DNA of 64,000 nt, from contig NZ_FMXE01000002.1 of NCBI RefSeq assembly GCF_900103735.1, positions 1 through 64,000 of the forward strand. Direction: 5' to 3'. The position numbers and the translations under genes were made by a program. The notes beneath the pieces were generated by a model. That model did no database searches. It worked only from the letters and a program-made list of their open reading frames with translations, and was not told where the DNA came from. The DNA is from Algoriphagus alkaliphilus. Its GTDB lineage: Bacteria; Bacteroidota; Bacteroidia; Cytophagales; Cyclobacteriaceae. Positions 1 to 8,768 of the stretch are shown one piece after another; positions within the stretch are counted from its first letter, which is position 1, and each line of letters begins with the position of its first letter.

Positions 1-108
1 ATTGTTGCTATGAAACAAGAAAAAGATCTCATTATCAACAAGATCTGAAAATTATATATCGCTAAGTTAACGCCAATGCCTGAAAGGGTTGAACTTAAAG
101 GGAGAAAA

Positions 109-699
109 TTATTTTATTTCAAACCCACTCCAAATTGACCATGATGCAATTTCTTTTCCTGACTGTTTATCCAAAAATTCTATGGAGCTATTTTCCCCTC
201 TTCCTTCAAAAACTTCAGTATAAATTAATAATGTTAAAGCTACTTCCTCTTTTCCTGAAATATCCACGGAATTCCAAAGATCTGGAGAAATATATACTTT
301 ATAATTTGACTCAAACTTTAAATATCCAAGAGAAATCCATCTCTCCACTCTATCATTTGATGTTTTTACGGCTTGGCTTGAATATTTAGAGCTATATGGG
401 AGGGAAGGCTTAGTCGATTGTTCAGGAATATTCTCTTTTGTTTGTGATCTTAAAGTTTGTATCGAATCATTTCTTAATTTTGAAAATTCTATCTTTTCCT
501 CTTTTAAAATTTCTGCTCTGCTTTTCAGGGCTTGTGCCTCTTGATAAGAGTCACTTGATTCAGGAATTTGGGAAAACTCATATATAGCACTTTCATATTC
601 TTGCTTATCAAAAAAATCATTTCCTCTTTCAAGACGATTTTTATAAGAAGATTCACAAGAAGCAAAAATGAATAAGATTATAATTACAGAATTTCTCAT
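109..699 (-). CDS. Putative lipoprotein with one TPR-like repeat
   Basis: The 196-residue product begins with a short hydrophobic signal ending in a lipobox (FASC, Cys15), so it is probably a lipid-anchored periplasmic or outer-membrane protein. Residues about 23-60 (GNDFFDKQEYESAIYEF and following) look like a single tetratricopeptide helix pair, followed by a charged stretch and a globular C-terminal half that I do not recognise. It is the last gene of a six-gene minus-strand series, 29 bp after the preceding 108-residue gene. It may be transcribed with the nuclease/methylase genes without being part of their function. AT-rich like its neighbour. The function is unknown. Confidence 0.7.
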   Translation of the reverse strand: MRNSVIIILFIFASCESSYKNRLERGNDFFDKQEYESAIYEFSQIPESSDSYQEAQALKSRAEILKEEKIEFSKLRNDSIQTLRSQTKENIPEQSTKPSLPYSSKYSSQAVKTSNDRVERWISLGYLKFESNYKVYISPDLWNSVDISGKEEVALTLLIYTEVFEGRGENSSIEFLDKQSGKEIASWSIWSGFEIK

Positions 700-728
700 A
701 TTTTTTGAAATTATAGAAATTTAAGAAT

Positions 729-1055
729 TTATAATTTATAAGTATTAATTATTTCTTTCAATGTCTTTTTATAATTTGATACTATGTAAATAGAGAATCC
801 TGTATCTTTATTTTGAATATTTTCAGAAATCCAGTAAAAATAAAAATCAAGTCTAATTCTTTTAGATATAATTGGGGATTGAATTTCTGGACTACCGCTT
901 TTTTTATGAAGTTGATAATGCCAATTAAAATACTTTAACCATGAAAGTATTACTAAAAACTCATCTTCAGTTAATTCAAAGGGAGTTTGATTTATTATCC
1001 TGATGTCATCAGGTAAGCGATTTTGAATTTCCTTTAAAATTTTTTCCTTGTCCAT
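729..1055 (-). CDS. Hypothetical protein, 108 residues
   Basis: A small soluble protein rich in Lys, Ile and aromatic residues, with no signal peptide or membrane segment. I recognise no family. It lies 17 bp downstream of the DUF4268 gene and 29 bp upstream of the lipoprotein gene on the same strand, so it is probably co-transcribed with the methyltransferase-nuclease operon. Its base composition is strongly AT-rich, unlike the housekeeping genes that start at 5.3 kb, which fits horizontal acquisition. It could be a small accessory or immunity-like component of that operon, but this is position-based inference only. Confidence 0.6.
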   Translation of the reverse strand: MDKEKILKEIQNRLPDDIRIINQTPFELTEDEFLVILSWLKYFNWHYQLHKKSGSPEIQSPIISKRIRLDFYFYWISENIQNKDTGFSIYIVSNYKKTLKEIINTYKL

Positions 1056-1072
1056 TTCAGCTAGTTGAGTAC

Positions 1073-1987
1073 TTAAAACTTACTAAACACATTTTGAAAA
1101 TGAAGAGCATGTTCTCCCAGCCATTTAAAATATTCTGGCCATGATTCCACCTTGGTTAAATCTCCTTTTATTACTTTTTTAATTCTACTAGCCTTTTTTG
1201 CAGGTAATTCCATCCAATCCAACTCTTCAATTCTTGAATCAATCTCTGATTGGTGTTTCAAGAAAGTTTGATAGGTTTCTGGTGAATCTGGAATATAAAC
1301 TTCACAGCCTAGCTCATTTTTTTGGGAATGAATCGTCAATGCGATATGGCAATCCGATCTTCCAAAACTTAAATCATACCAGTGTTGTGGATAGGTTTTT
1401 CTCAGTCTTAGTTTCCAATTATTTGTCTGTGCATAAGCTTTAAATCCATCCCAAAATTTATGTTGAAGCAATTTAGTATCTGTAAACTCAGCGTTTTGAA
1501 CAGATTGTTTGACTGATTTACTCCAATCATTCGGCTTGGAAATTATGTGAAACTTTGGGGCTGGATCTGATTGTCCTATCCGCCAAACTTCCATTCTGAT
1601 CGCAAAAAAATTAATATGTTCATCGGTATGCTCGTTTAACCAGTCAATAGCTTGTCGATGCTCTTCCAATACATCCTTCACAATCCAAATAATGATTTCA
1701 GCTTCTAGACCTGAAGCATAGGTAATCAACTTTCCTAAGTGATCATGATTTGTTTTTTCCAGTTGGTTTTCAATAATTACCTTTCTTCCCCCAATTGACT
1801 CTTCAGCGAAAATATCAACTTTAAATCTGCCTACATATTGCTCAATTCCAATCAAGGAGAGTTCAATATCGATCTCCTCACTTAGCAATTCTAGGTTCTC
1901 TGGCATAGCTAGCCAGGTAGTGAAGTTGTAAGCTTCATGCTTCCAAATCTCCTTTAACTCGACTTGTCTTAATCTTCCTAGGTTCAT
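1073..1987 (-). CDS. DUF4268-family protein with nuclease-like N-terminal domain
   Basis: The 304-residue protein resembles DUF4268-containing proteins. The N-terminal half shows a pattern typical of PD-(D/E)XK nuclease folds of the D...ExQ type: KVDIF with Asp58, then a beta strand ending IIENQ with Glu73 and Gln75, then TNHDHLGK leading into a helix. The C-terminal half (about 165-300) is the DUF4268 region with conserved Trp and Tyr residues. No signal peptide or membrane segment, so it is cytoplasmic. It starts 5 bp after the 215-residue membrane protein gene in the same operon as an EcoRI-type methyltransferase and a DUF262-HNH nuclease. That context suggests a role in restriction or defence. 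Nuclease activity is inferred from the motif pattern only. Confidence 0.75.
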   Translation of the reverse strand: MNLGRLRQVELKEIWKHEAYNFTTWLAMPENLELLSEEIDIELSLIGIEQYVGRFKVDIFAEESIGGRKVIIENQLEKTNHDHLGKLITYASGLEAEIIIWIVKDVLEEHRQAIDWLNEHTDEHINFFAIRMEVWRIGQSDPAPKFHIISKPNDWSKSVKQSVQNAEFTDTKLLQHKFWDGFKAYAQTNNWKLRLRKTYPQHWYDLSFGRSDCHIALTIHSQKNELGCEVYIPDSPETYQTFLKHQSEIDSRIEELDWMELPAKKASRIKKVIKGDLTKVESWPEYFKWLGEHALHFQNVFSKF

Positions 1988-1992
1988 TTTAT

Positions 1993-2640
1993 CTAATTTT
2001 TAAAAGCCTCAACTAGTTTATCCCAATCTATAATTAACGCTAATAACAAGGCTAAAACAGCAACCATAAGACCTAAAATTTCAACCCATTTGAAGTTTTT
2101 TAATTTCCAAAGAATATTCGTTTTTGGATTTACTTTTGATTGTAAGTGAATCCACTCATCAATTATTTTTTCAAAATTCTCAAAAGTAATATGTTGGTTC
2201 TGAGGTATAATTTTATCCTTGGGATTCTCCATTTTTGTTTTACATATCGGGAGAATTTGGTGTTTTATATGGGACAAGAAAAGAGATTTTTTCCCTTTAT
2301 AGTAATGAAAATGATAATCCAAGAGTCCAGTACACCTGTATATAGGATTAAACCTTAAAAGCTTTTCTGAAAATAGTTTATCGATCGTGTGATTTAAATC
2401 TTGAAATTGAGCACTGGGATTACCTTTATTAAAATGCCAAGATGTGTATATAAATGATGGATATAAATCGATATCAAAAATTGTCTTTCCAGATTCATCT
2501 AATTCATAATTGACAGTTATCTGATCTCCATATATCAATTTGGATTCTTCTAAAAATACTTCCGTCCAATCCATATTTTCTGGATCTTTATTTTTGGGTA
2601 GATGAACCCGAAAAAAATCATGAAATTTTAATTGATACAT
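1993..2640 (-). CDS. Hypothetical protein with C-terminal membrane anchor
   Basis: A 215-residue protein whose first ~180 residues are soluble, charged and aromatic-rich. It ends in one strong transmembrane helix (about residues 186-207, core LGLMVAVLALLLALII) and a short charged tail. There is no N-terminal signal, so it looks like a tail-anchored inner-membrane protein with a cytoplasmic domain. I recognise no family. It lies 18 bp downstream of the DUF262-HNH gene and 5 bp upstream of the DUF4268 gene. Membrane-anchored subunits occur in several defence systems as effectors or tethers, which makes its position notable, but its function here is unknown. AT-rich. Confidence 0.65.
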   Translation of the reverse strand: MYQLKFHDFFRVHLPKNKDPENMDWTEVFLEESKLIYGDQITVNYELDESGKTIFDIDLYPSFIYTSWHFNKGNPSAQFQDLNHTIDKLFSEKLLRFNPIYRCTGLLDYHFHYYKGKKSLFLSHIKHQILPICKTKMENPKDKIIPQNQHITFENFEKIIDEWIHLQSKVNPKTNILWKLKNFKWVEILGLMVAVLALLLALIIDWDKLVEAFKN

Positions 2641-2658
2641 ATATATACAGTTTACTTC

Positions 2659-3822
2659 TTACCTATTCCCCTTCGCTCGATTATGACTCTTACAAAGCAT
2701 TTCACAATTGGATGGATCGGTACCGCCTCCTTTGCTCCAAGCTGTGACATGGTCTGCATCCATATCTGCAAGTGCCCAGATTTTGGCTTTGTTGGATTCT
2801 GATCCTATGGCGCAATAGGAACAATTGGATATCCCTTTGGCTTCTGCCTCTGCTTTTTGCTTGGCATAGACAGATCGCTTGGTGGCTTCATCAAAGACTC
2901 GGATATCCAAGAGCTTGTGGTCTTTCATTCCTTCCAAAATGAATTCAAAAACTCCCCTTCGGTTTTTAACATAGGGATCTGCATATAGTCGATGGACTTC
3001 TTTGGAAACTTGCTTCGGATCGTAGGGATTTCGGCGGTAGTCCTCATACATTCTACCCCATTCCAAACCTCTCATTTCCTTTTCCACATCTTCAAATACG
3101 GTCGAAACCCAATCAATCACGGTATTGAAATAAGTTTTGACGGGATTGATTGAAGTCTCGTAGCGGTGGCGACTCATGTAATCTCCGATATTTCCTTTGC
3201 TGACCCAATCCAAAGCCCGCTCCAAGAATTCTTGCCTGTTGGCTGAACCTGAGATATAGGCACTCCATTTTTGGATATTGGCATTTTGGGAGTTGCTGAA
3301 TTCTTCTTTCAACAGCGTGACAAAGGGGCCGGAATAGACTGCATTCAGGAGTTCTTGCTCATTAAGCGGTACTCCTGCGATATTGATCGTCTTAAACCAT
3401 TCCTTGATTTCGCTTTCCTTTCCCTCACATTCGTAGATTAGGAGTTTGGTTTCCAGGATTTTTTGCTGTTTGTCGGCTGCCAATCCGCCAAAGTATTGAG
3501 GAATACCTGCGGCATCCATGATTGCAAACTTCCCCGTCAGATACCGACCGAAACTAGTAATCCGTTGCTGTCCGTCCAAGACTTCAAACTTGCCCGGAGC
3601 AACGGTATTGAAATAAATCAAACCTAAGGGATAACCTTTCAAGATCGATTCGATCACTGCCACATCCTTTTTTCCATCTGCATAGATGTAATTCCGCTGA
3701 TATTCCGGTTGAATAGTCAGCTTTCCAGAGAGCCCAAAAAGTCCCTTCCCCTCCAACTCATTGTACACAAATCCCTCGCATATGTCCTTGACAGTAATAT
3801 CAGTTCGAAGCGTTGTTTTCAT
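2659..3822 (-). CDS. DUF262 domain-HNH endonuclease fusion (GmrSD-like)
   Basis: The 387-residue protein combines an N-terminal DUF262 (GmrS/ParB-like) domain with a C-terminal HNH nuclease. The DUF262 signature DGQQR is at residues 83-87, in the context [15 protein letters not shown]. The C-terminal HNH zinc-finger nuclease has Cys334 and Cys337 (CSYC), His358 (DADH), Asn372, Cys373, Cys377 and His380. DUF262 proteins such as GmrS and SspE use this domain for NTP-dependent control of DNA cleavage. Here the nuclease is a classical HNH rather than the DUF1524 of GmrD. The start overlaps the stop of the upstream EcoRI-type methyltransferase by 4 bp (ATGA), implying translational coupling. The likely role is the cutting partner of the methylase or a modification-dependent nuclease. 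The target is unknown. Confidence 0.88.
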   Translation of the reverse strand: MKTTLRTDITVKDICEGFVYNELEGKGLFGLSGKLTIQPEYQRNYIYADGKKDVAVIESILKGYPLGLIYFNTVAPGKFEVLDGQQRITSFGRYLTGKFAIMDAAGIPQYFGGLAADKQQKILETKLLIYECEGKESEIKEWFKTINIAGVPLNEQELLNAVYSGPFVTLLKEEFSNSQNANIQKWSAYISGSANRQEFLERALDWVSKGNIGDYMSRHRYETSINPVKTYFNTVIDWVSTVFEDVEKEMRGLEWGRMYEDYRRNPYDPKQVSKEVHRLYADPYVKNRRGVFEFILEGMKDHKLLDIRVFDEATKRSVYAKQKAEAEAKGISNCSYCAIGSESNKAKIWALADMDADHVTAWSKGGGTDPSNCEMLCKSHNRAKGNR

Positions 3823-4943
3823 GATTGCTGGTTTTTGTGTTTAATTAATAATCGAGCATAAACAGGCTTCAATTCCCCATCAATAATCAAAGCAGCTCTT
3901 CTATTCAGATCCCCATATTTTGGGGAGTCCTTTTTGGTATATGTTTTTGTTCGTATAGAATTATCTTTTTCTCGGTCTGTAATTCCTTCAATCTCAAATT
4001 GGTAAGGATTATATTTTTCTAAAAAACTAATTGGAACACCCATTATTCCAGTATAATCATTTGGAATTGCTTCAGTAAAGGGAACTTCAATTGCGTCATA
4101 ATTATCATATTTGAAGTAACTCCCAGCATTGTTCTGAATTTTTTTATTAAACCGCTTATTGTCCAGTAATGTCATCAGTTTCAGTGGTTGATGTCTTCTT
4201 CCATGATCCAAATTTGTAAACCAGCAAACATTTCTGAATTTCACCAGACCTGTTTCCGGATTATAAACTCCTTCCCCATATTCCTCAGCAAATGGAGTTG
4301 AAAAAAAAGCGTTTCCTGCATGGAAACCATTGCCAAGCCACATTTTGTTTTCTTTGATCAAAGGGAATACTTCCTTGTATGTAATTGCATTCATGTTCCC
4401 AATAATCACAAACTGTTTCTCTGCTTCAATAATCCAAGCCAGAAAATCACGAAATAATGAAAAAGGAGGATTAGTTATAATTATATCAGCTTCATCCCGG
4501 AGTTTTTTAACTTCCTTACTTTTAAAATCCCCATCTCCGTCCATATAACGCCACTCTAGATCATTTACATCAATTTCCCCATCACCTGAGGTATCACGAG
4601 TGAGTGTGAAGATTTTTCCATGTTTGGTAGTTTTGAGCCGATCATATTGAGGGGCACTTTCTTCAAACATGGTTACTTGATATCCTTCTTTTATAGGCTT
4701 ACTGTCTATGGCATAGCTGGTGCTGACAAGTTTTTTCAAACCCAATCGCTCAAAGTTTTGCGCGAAGAACTTGGTGAAGTTGCTCCACTCTGGATCATCA
4801 CAAGGTAGGAGTAACGTTTTTCCCCGAAAGACATTCGGATCGAAATCGAGGTAAGCATTGATTTCTTTCTCGATGTCGTGGTATTGGGTGTAGAACTCGT
4901 CGTTCTTCGCTTTCTTCGCTGCGGTCAGGTTACTATTGGCCAT
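3819..4943 (-). CDS. Adenine-specific DNA methyltransferase, EcoRI methylase family
   Basis: The 374-residue protein matches the EcoRI-type N6-adenine methyltransferase family. The N-terminal stretch [11 protein letters not shown] is family-typical, the divergent AdoMet-region motif CDDPEWSNF is at residues 48-56, and catalytic motif IV NPPF is at 158-161 ([10 protein letters not shown]). Between them, residues 117-128 form a loop with EF-hand spacing ([12 protein letters not shown]), just before the family-like GDGDF segment. It is the first gene of the accessory operon and overlaps the DUF262-HNH gene by 4 bp. The expected role is methylation of a short DNA site to protect the host or mark DNA for the partner. 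Specificity cannot be read from sequence. It is separated from divergent ileS by about 420 bp. Confidence 0.9.
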   Translation of the reverse strand: MANSNLTAAKKAKNDEFYTQYHDIEKEINAYLDFDPNVFRGKTLLLPCDDPEWSNFTKFFAQNFERLGLKKLVSTSYAIDSKPIKEGYQVTMFEESAPQYDRLKTTKHGKIFTLTRDTSGDGEIDVNDLEWRYMDGDGDFKSKEVKKLRDEADIIITNPPFSLFRDFLAWIIEAEKQFVIIGNMNAITYKEVFPLIKENKMWLGNGFHAGNAFFSTPFAEEYGEGVYNPETGLVKFRNVCWFTNLDHGRRHQPLKLMTLLDNKRFNKKIQNNAGSYFKYDNYDAIEVPFTEAIPNDYTGIMGVPISFLEKYNPYQFEIEGITDREKDNSIRTKTYTKKDSPKYGDLNRRAALIIDGELKPVYARLLIKHKNQQS

Positions 4944-5210
4944 TTTTCAGAATAAGGTATTGGAGCTGGTCATAAAAAAAGGAAATCAGAAACTGATTCT
5001 TAAAGATATTAGTTTACCTGAGAACGAAAAGCAGTTTCAGGGAGATAGACGAAAATTGTCGGGGAGCCGCAAAAAAACCTTCGAAGGCTGTGATTTTACC
5101 CATTACAGAATCCTTTAACTCCTGCCTGCCGGAACCGAAGATTGCCATTTTAACGGTATTCGCATTTTCTTTCCCCGAAAAGGGCTTTTCTTCTATCTTT
5201 GTGCCTTGTT

Positions 5211-5327
5211 TTGAGCGGGATGCCCGCGTGAGGGATAGAAGCGGCATCCCGACTCTCTGATGGTAATCAGGGAGACGGGATACAGCGGATAGCCCGACCC
5301 GCCTTTTTTCAAGGCGGGGCACGCCCA
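5211..5327 (+). ncRNA. Flavo-1-like structured RNA element upstream of ileS
   Basis: Three consecutive hairpins are visible: 5216-5224 with 5243-5251 (9 bp, CGGGATGCC/GGCATCCCG, loop containing GTGAGGGATAGAAG), 5253-5261 with 5266-5274 (9 bp, one G:U, tetraloop), and 5299-5305 with 5311-5317 (7 bp). Between the last two runs the conserved-looking string AGCGGATAGCCCGACCC. From memory this resembles the Flavo-1 RNA motif described in Bacteroidota. I could not run a covariance model. It lies 38 bp before ileS on the same strand, so it could be a leader element or simply a dispersed RNA placed there. The rest of the 4944-5364 gap shows no gene. Confidence 0.5.
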
Positions 5328-5364
5328 AAAAGTCCTTTTCTTCAAGTTCACCAGACCATAAACA

Positions 5365-8300
5365 GTGAAAACATACCAAGAATTTAAGCAAGTAGATTAT
5401 CCGAATATCGGGGAGTCAGTACTTCAGTATTGGAAAGAAAATAAGGTTTTCGAGAAATCGGTCGCCAATCGTGATGGGGCAGAGACCTTCACTTTTTTCG
5501 AGGGCCCGCCCTCGGCCAACGGTACACCGGGAATTCACCACGTGATGGCCCGTACCCTGAAGGATATTTTTTGCCGATACAAGACGCTCAAGGGGTTTCA
5601 GGTGAAGCGAAAAGGCGGTTGGGATACGCATGGTCTCCCTGTAGAGCTCCAGGTGGAGAAGGAACTGGGAATAACAAAGGAAGATATTGGTAAAAACCCG
5701 ACACCTGGCCGGGCAGGAATCTCAGTCGAGGAATACAATCGCAAGTGCCGGGAGACGGTCATGCGATTCAAGGACGAATGGGATGACCTGACGGAGAAAA
5801 TCGGCTATTGGGTGGATCTGGACGATCCGTATATCACTTTTGACTCCAATTATATCGAGAGCCTTTGGTCTCTGCTGCGCAAACTCTACGACAAAGGCTT
5901 GCTCTACAAAGGCTATACCATACAGCCCTACTCTCCGGCGGCAGGCACGGGTTTGTCTTCCCACGAACTGAATCAGCCGGGCACCTACAAGGATGTCAAA
6001 GACACCTCAATCACGGCTCAGTTTAAGCTAAAAGGGCAGGAAAACACCTACATCCTCGCCTGGACTACTACGCCATGGACGCTGCCTTCCAACTCGGCCT
6101 TGGCGATCGGTGAAAATCTGGACTATGTGAAAGTGAAGACTTTCAACCCCTATACTTACGAGGCTACAAGTGTAATTTTGGCAAAAGCCAGAATGAGTGC
6201 TTACCTCAATCCGAAGGCTGCCGAATTGAAGCTGGAAGACTACAAGCCGGGCGATAAATTGATCCCCTTTGAAATCGTTGAAGAATTCAAGGGCAAATCA
6301 ATGCTGGGCTGGGAATACGAGCAACTTTTCCCAATCGCGGGTTTGGCATTGCCTCATCCTGCCTTCACCGTAGTGGCTGGGGATTATGTGACGACCGAAG
6401 ACGGTACCGGAATCGTTCACCTTGCCAAAGCTTTTGGCGCAGATGACTTCCGAACTCTGGTACAGAATAATGTACCTGGCGTATTTGTCAAGGACGAACT
6501 TGGAAATGACATTCCGGTGGTTGACAAGCAGGGAAAATTCCTTCCAATCGTGGGAGAATACCTCGCGCTAAAGATGAAGGAACATGGAATCATAGCCCAT
6601 AAAGAATATGGTCCGAATGATTTCTTTGTGAAAAATTACCCAAAGGATGATGAAAGTGCCGCCGACTACAAAAACACGGATGTGATCATCTCCATCATCC
6701 TGAAAAATGAAAATAAGGCCTTCAAGGTCGAAAAATACGAGCACACCTATCCGCACTGCTGGAGAACGGACATGCCGATACTGTACTATCCGATGGAAAG
6801 CTGGTTTATCAAAACTACAGCCTACAAGGAACGGATGGTCGAGCTCAACAAAACCATCAACTGGAAGCCTGAAGCAACCGGTACGGGGCGCTTTGGCAAC
6901 TGGCTGGAGAATCTGGTGGATTGGAATCTAAGTCGATCCAGATTCTGGGGGACACCTCTTCCGATCTGGAGAACCAGCGACGGAACGGAAGAGAAATGCA
7001 TCGGCTCGATCGCTGAACTGAATTCGGAAATTGAAAAGTCGGTAGCTGCGGGTTTCATGTCCAAATCGCCTTATGAAGGCAAAGAACTCGACCTGCACAG
7101 ACCTTTTGTGGATGATGTGATTTTGGTTTCTGCCAATGGAGAGAAGATGTTTCGCGAGCCGGACTTGATCGACGTGTGGTTTGACTCGGGTGCGATGCCT
7201 TATGCGCAGTGGCACTTCCCGTTTGAAAATGAGGACATCTTCAAAGCTAACTATCCGGCGGATTACATTGCCGAAGGCGTAGATCAAACAAGAGGATGGT
7301 TCTTCACCTTGCATGCTATTGCCGTGATGCTTTTTGACAGCGTGGCATTCAAAAACGTCATTGCCAACGGACTAGTCCTAGACAAAAACGGCAACAAAAT
7401 GTCCAAGCGACTGGGCAATGCCGTGGATCCCTTCAAAACCCTGAAAGAATACGGCCCGGATGCTTTGCGCTGGTACCTGATCAGCAATGCCAATCCTTGG
7501 GACAACCTCAAATTCAACTTGGATGGTGTAACCGAAGTGCAACGACGCTTCTTCGGCACGCTTCAGAATACGTACAATTTCTTCGCGCTCTACGCCAATC
7601 TGGATGCTTTTGTCTATGACAAGGCTAAAGCAGTTCCGGTGACTGAGCGTGCAGAATTGGATCAATGGATCATTTCCAAACTTCAGACGCTAATCAAAGA
7701 AGTGGAAGAGGCGATGGACAACTACGATTCGACCAAGGCCACCCGTGCCATCATGAATTTCACGGTAGATCAGCTGTCCAACTGGTACGTGCGATTGGCA
7801 AGGAAGCGATTCTGGAGAGGTGAAATGAATGCGGATAAGCAGGCAGCCTATGAGACCTTGTATGAGGGATTGCTCACGCTGACCCAATTGATGTCCTCTT
7901 TTGCACCTTTCTATTCGGACTGGATGTACAAAAATCTCCACGAGACCAATGAAAACGGATTGGAGTCTGTGCACCTTACCGACTGGGTTTCGGCTGATCA
8001 ATCCTTGATCAATACCGACTTGGAGGAAAGTATGGACTTGGCTCAAAACGTTTCTTCGCTGGTACACTCTCTGAGGAAGAAAGAAAAGCTGAAAGTCCGT
8101 CAACCGCTTCAGCGTATCCTGATCCCGGTGCTTTCTGCTAAAACCAAAGCACAAATCGAGCATGTGGAGGATCTAATCAAATCCGAGGTGAATATCAAAG
8201 CGGTCGAGTACCTGGACGATGCTTCGGGGATTTTGGTGAAAAATGTAAAACCGAATCTGCCCCTACTTGGCAAGAAACTTGGCCCAAAGATGCGGGTTGT

Positions 8301-8763
8301 AGTGGCCGCCATCAACGCTTGGGGACAGGAGGAAATAGCAGAAATCGAGCGCGAAGGTAAAATCGCAGTGCAGGTGGAAGCCGAGACCATTGACCTCCTC
8401 TTGGAAGAAGTCCTGATCACTTCACAGGATATTCCGGGCTGGTCGGTCGCTTCCGATCAGGGTGTGACTGTAGCTTTGGATGTTACTTTGACTGAAGAAC
8501 TGAAGCAGGAAGGTGTGGCCCGTGACTTAGTCAACCGAATCCAAAATTTACGGAAGGAAATGGGATTGGAAGTACAGGATAAAATCAAGATCATTGTATC
8601 CGAAGACAATGAATTGGCAAAAGGTGCCATTTTCTCATTTGGTGGCTATATCCAGGCCGAAACTCAGGCGGTAACTTTGGCACTCGGTGTGGTAAGTGAT
8701 GGGACCGTTTTGGACATGGATGATTTTGAATTGACTGTAAAAGTAGAAAAGGCTGAAACCTGA
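5365..8763 (+). CDS. ileS: Isoleucyl-tRNA synthetase
   Basis: A class I aminoacyl-tRNA synthetase of 1132 residues that charges tRNA-Ile in the cytoplasm. The ATP-binding HIGH-type motif is GIHH at residues 56-59 within GPPSANGTPGIHH, and the KMSKR loop is exact at 678-682. A central editing (CP1) region and a C-terminal anticodon-binding region follow in the usual order. The long form without an obvious zinc-finger tail fits the Bacteroidota/eukaryote-like IleS type. The start is GTG: an in-frame TAA lies two codons upstream at 5359-5361 and the next ATG is far inside the conserved domain, so GTG at 5365 is the only sensible start. lspA follows after 5 bp. Confidence 0.97.
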   Translation: MKTYQEFKQVDYPNIGESVLQYWKENKVFEKSVANRDGAETFTFFEGPPSANGTPGIHHVMARTLKDIFCRYKTLKGFQVKRKGGWDTHGLPVELQVEKELGITKEDIGKNPTPGRAGISVEEYNRKCRETVMRFKDEWDDLTEKIGYWVDLDDPYITFDSNYIESLWSLLRKLYDKGLLYKGYTIQPYSPAAGTGLSSHELNQPGTYKDVKDTSITAQFKLKGQENTYILAWTTTPWTLPSNSALAIGENLDYVKVKTFNPYTYEATSVILAKARMSAYLNPKAAELKLEDYKPGDKLIPFEIVEEFKGKSMLGWEYEQLFPIAGLALPHPAFTVVAGDYVTTEDGTGIVHLAKAFGADDFRTLVQNNVPGVFVKDELGNDIPVVDKQGKFLPIVGEYLALKMKEHGIIAHKEYGPNDFFVKNYPKDDESAADYKNTDVIISIILKNENKAFKVEKYEHTYPHCWRTDMPILYYPMESWFIKTTAYKERMVELNKTINWKPEATGTGRFGNWLENLVDWNLSRSRFWGTPLPIWRTSDGTEEKCIGSIAELNSEIEKSVAAGFMSKSPYEGKELDLHRPFVDDVILVSANGEKMFREPDLIDVWFDSGAMPYAQWHFPFENEDIFKANYPADYIAEGVDQTRGWFFTLHAIAVMLFDSVAFKNVIANGLVLDKNGNKMSKRLGNAVDPFKTLKEYGPDALRWYLISNANPWDNLKFNLDGVTEVQRRFFGTLQNTYNFFALYANLDAFVYDKAKAVPVTERAELDQWIISKLQTLIKEVEEAMDNYDSTKATRAIMNFTVDQLSNWYVRLARKRFWRGEMNADKQAAYETLYEGLLTLTQLMSSFAPFYSDWMYKNLHETNENGLESVHLTDWVSADQSLINTDLEESMDLAQNVSSLVHSLRKKEKLKVRQPLQRILIPVLSAKTKAQIEHVEDLIKSEVNIKAVEYLDDASGILVKNVKPNLPLLGKKLGPKMRVVVAAINAWGQEEIAEIEREGKIAVQVEAETIDLLLEEVLITSQDIPGWSVASDQGVTVALDVTLTEELKQEGVARDLVNRIQNLRKEMGLEVQDKIKIIVSEDNELAKGAIFSFGGYIQAETQAVTLALGVVSDGTVLDMDDFELTVKVEKAET

Positions 8764-8768
8764 GTTAG

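Noticed and set aside
5014-5391. 125-codon minus-strand frame upstream of ileS
   Set aside because: It runs antisense through the three-hairpin RNA element and the ileS start, and its composition is not protein-like.
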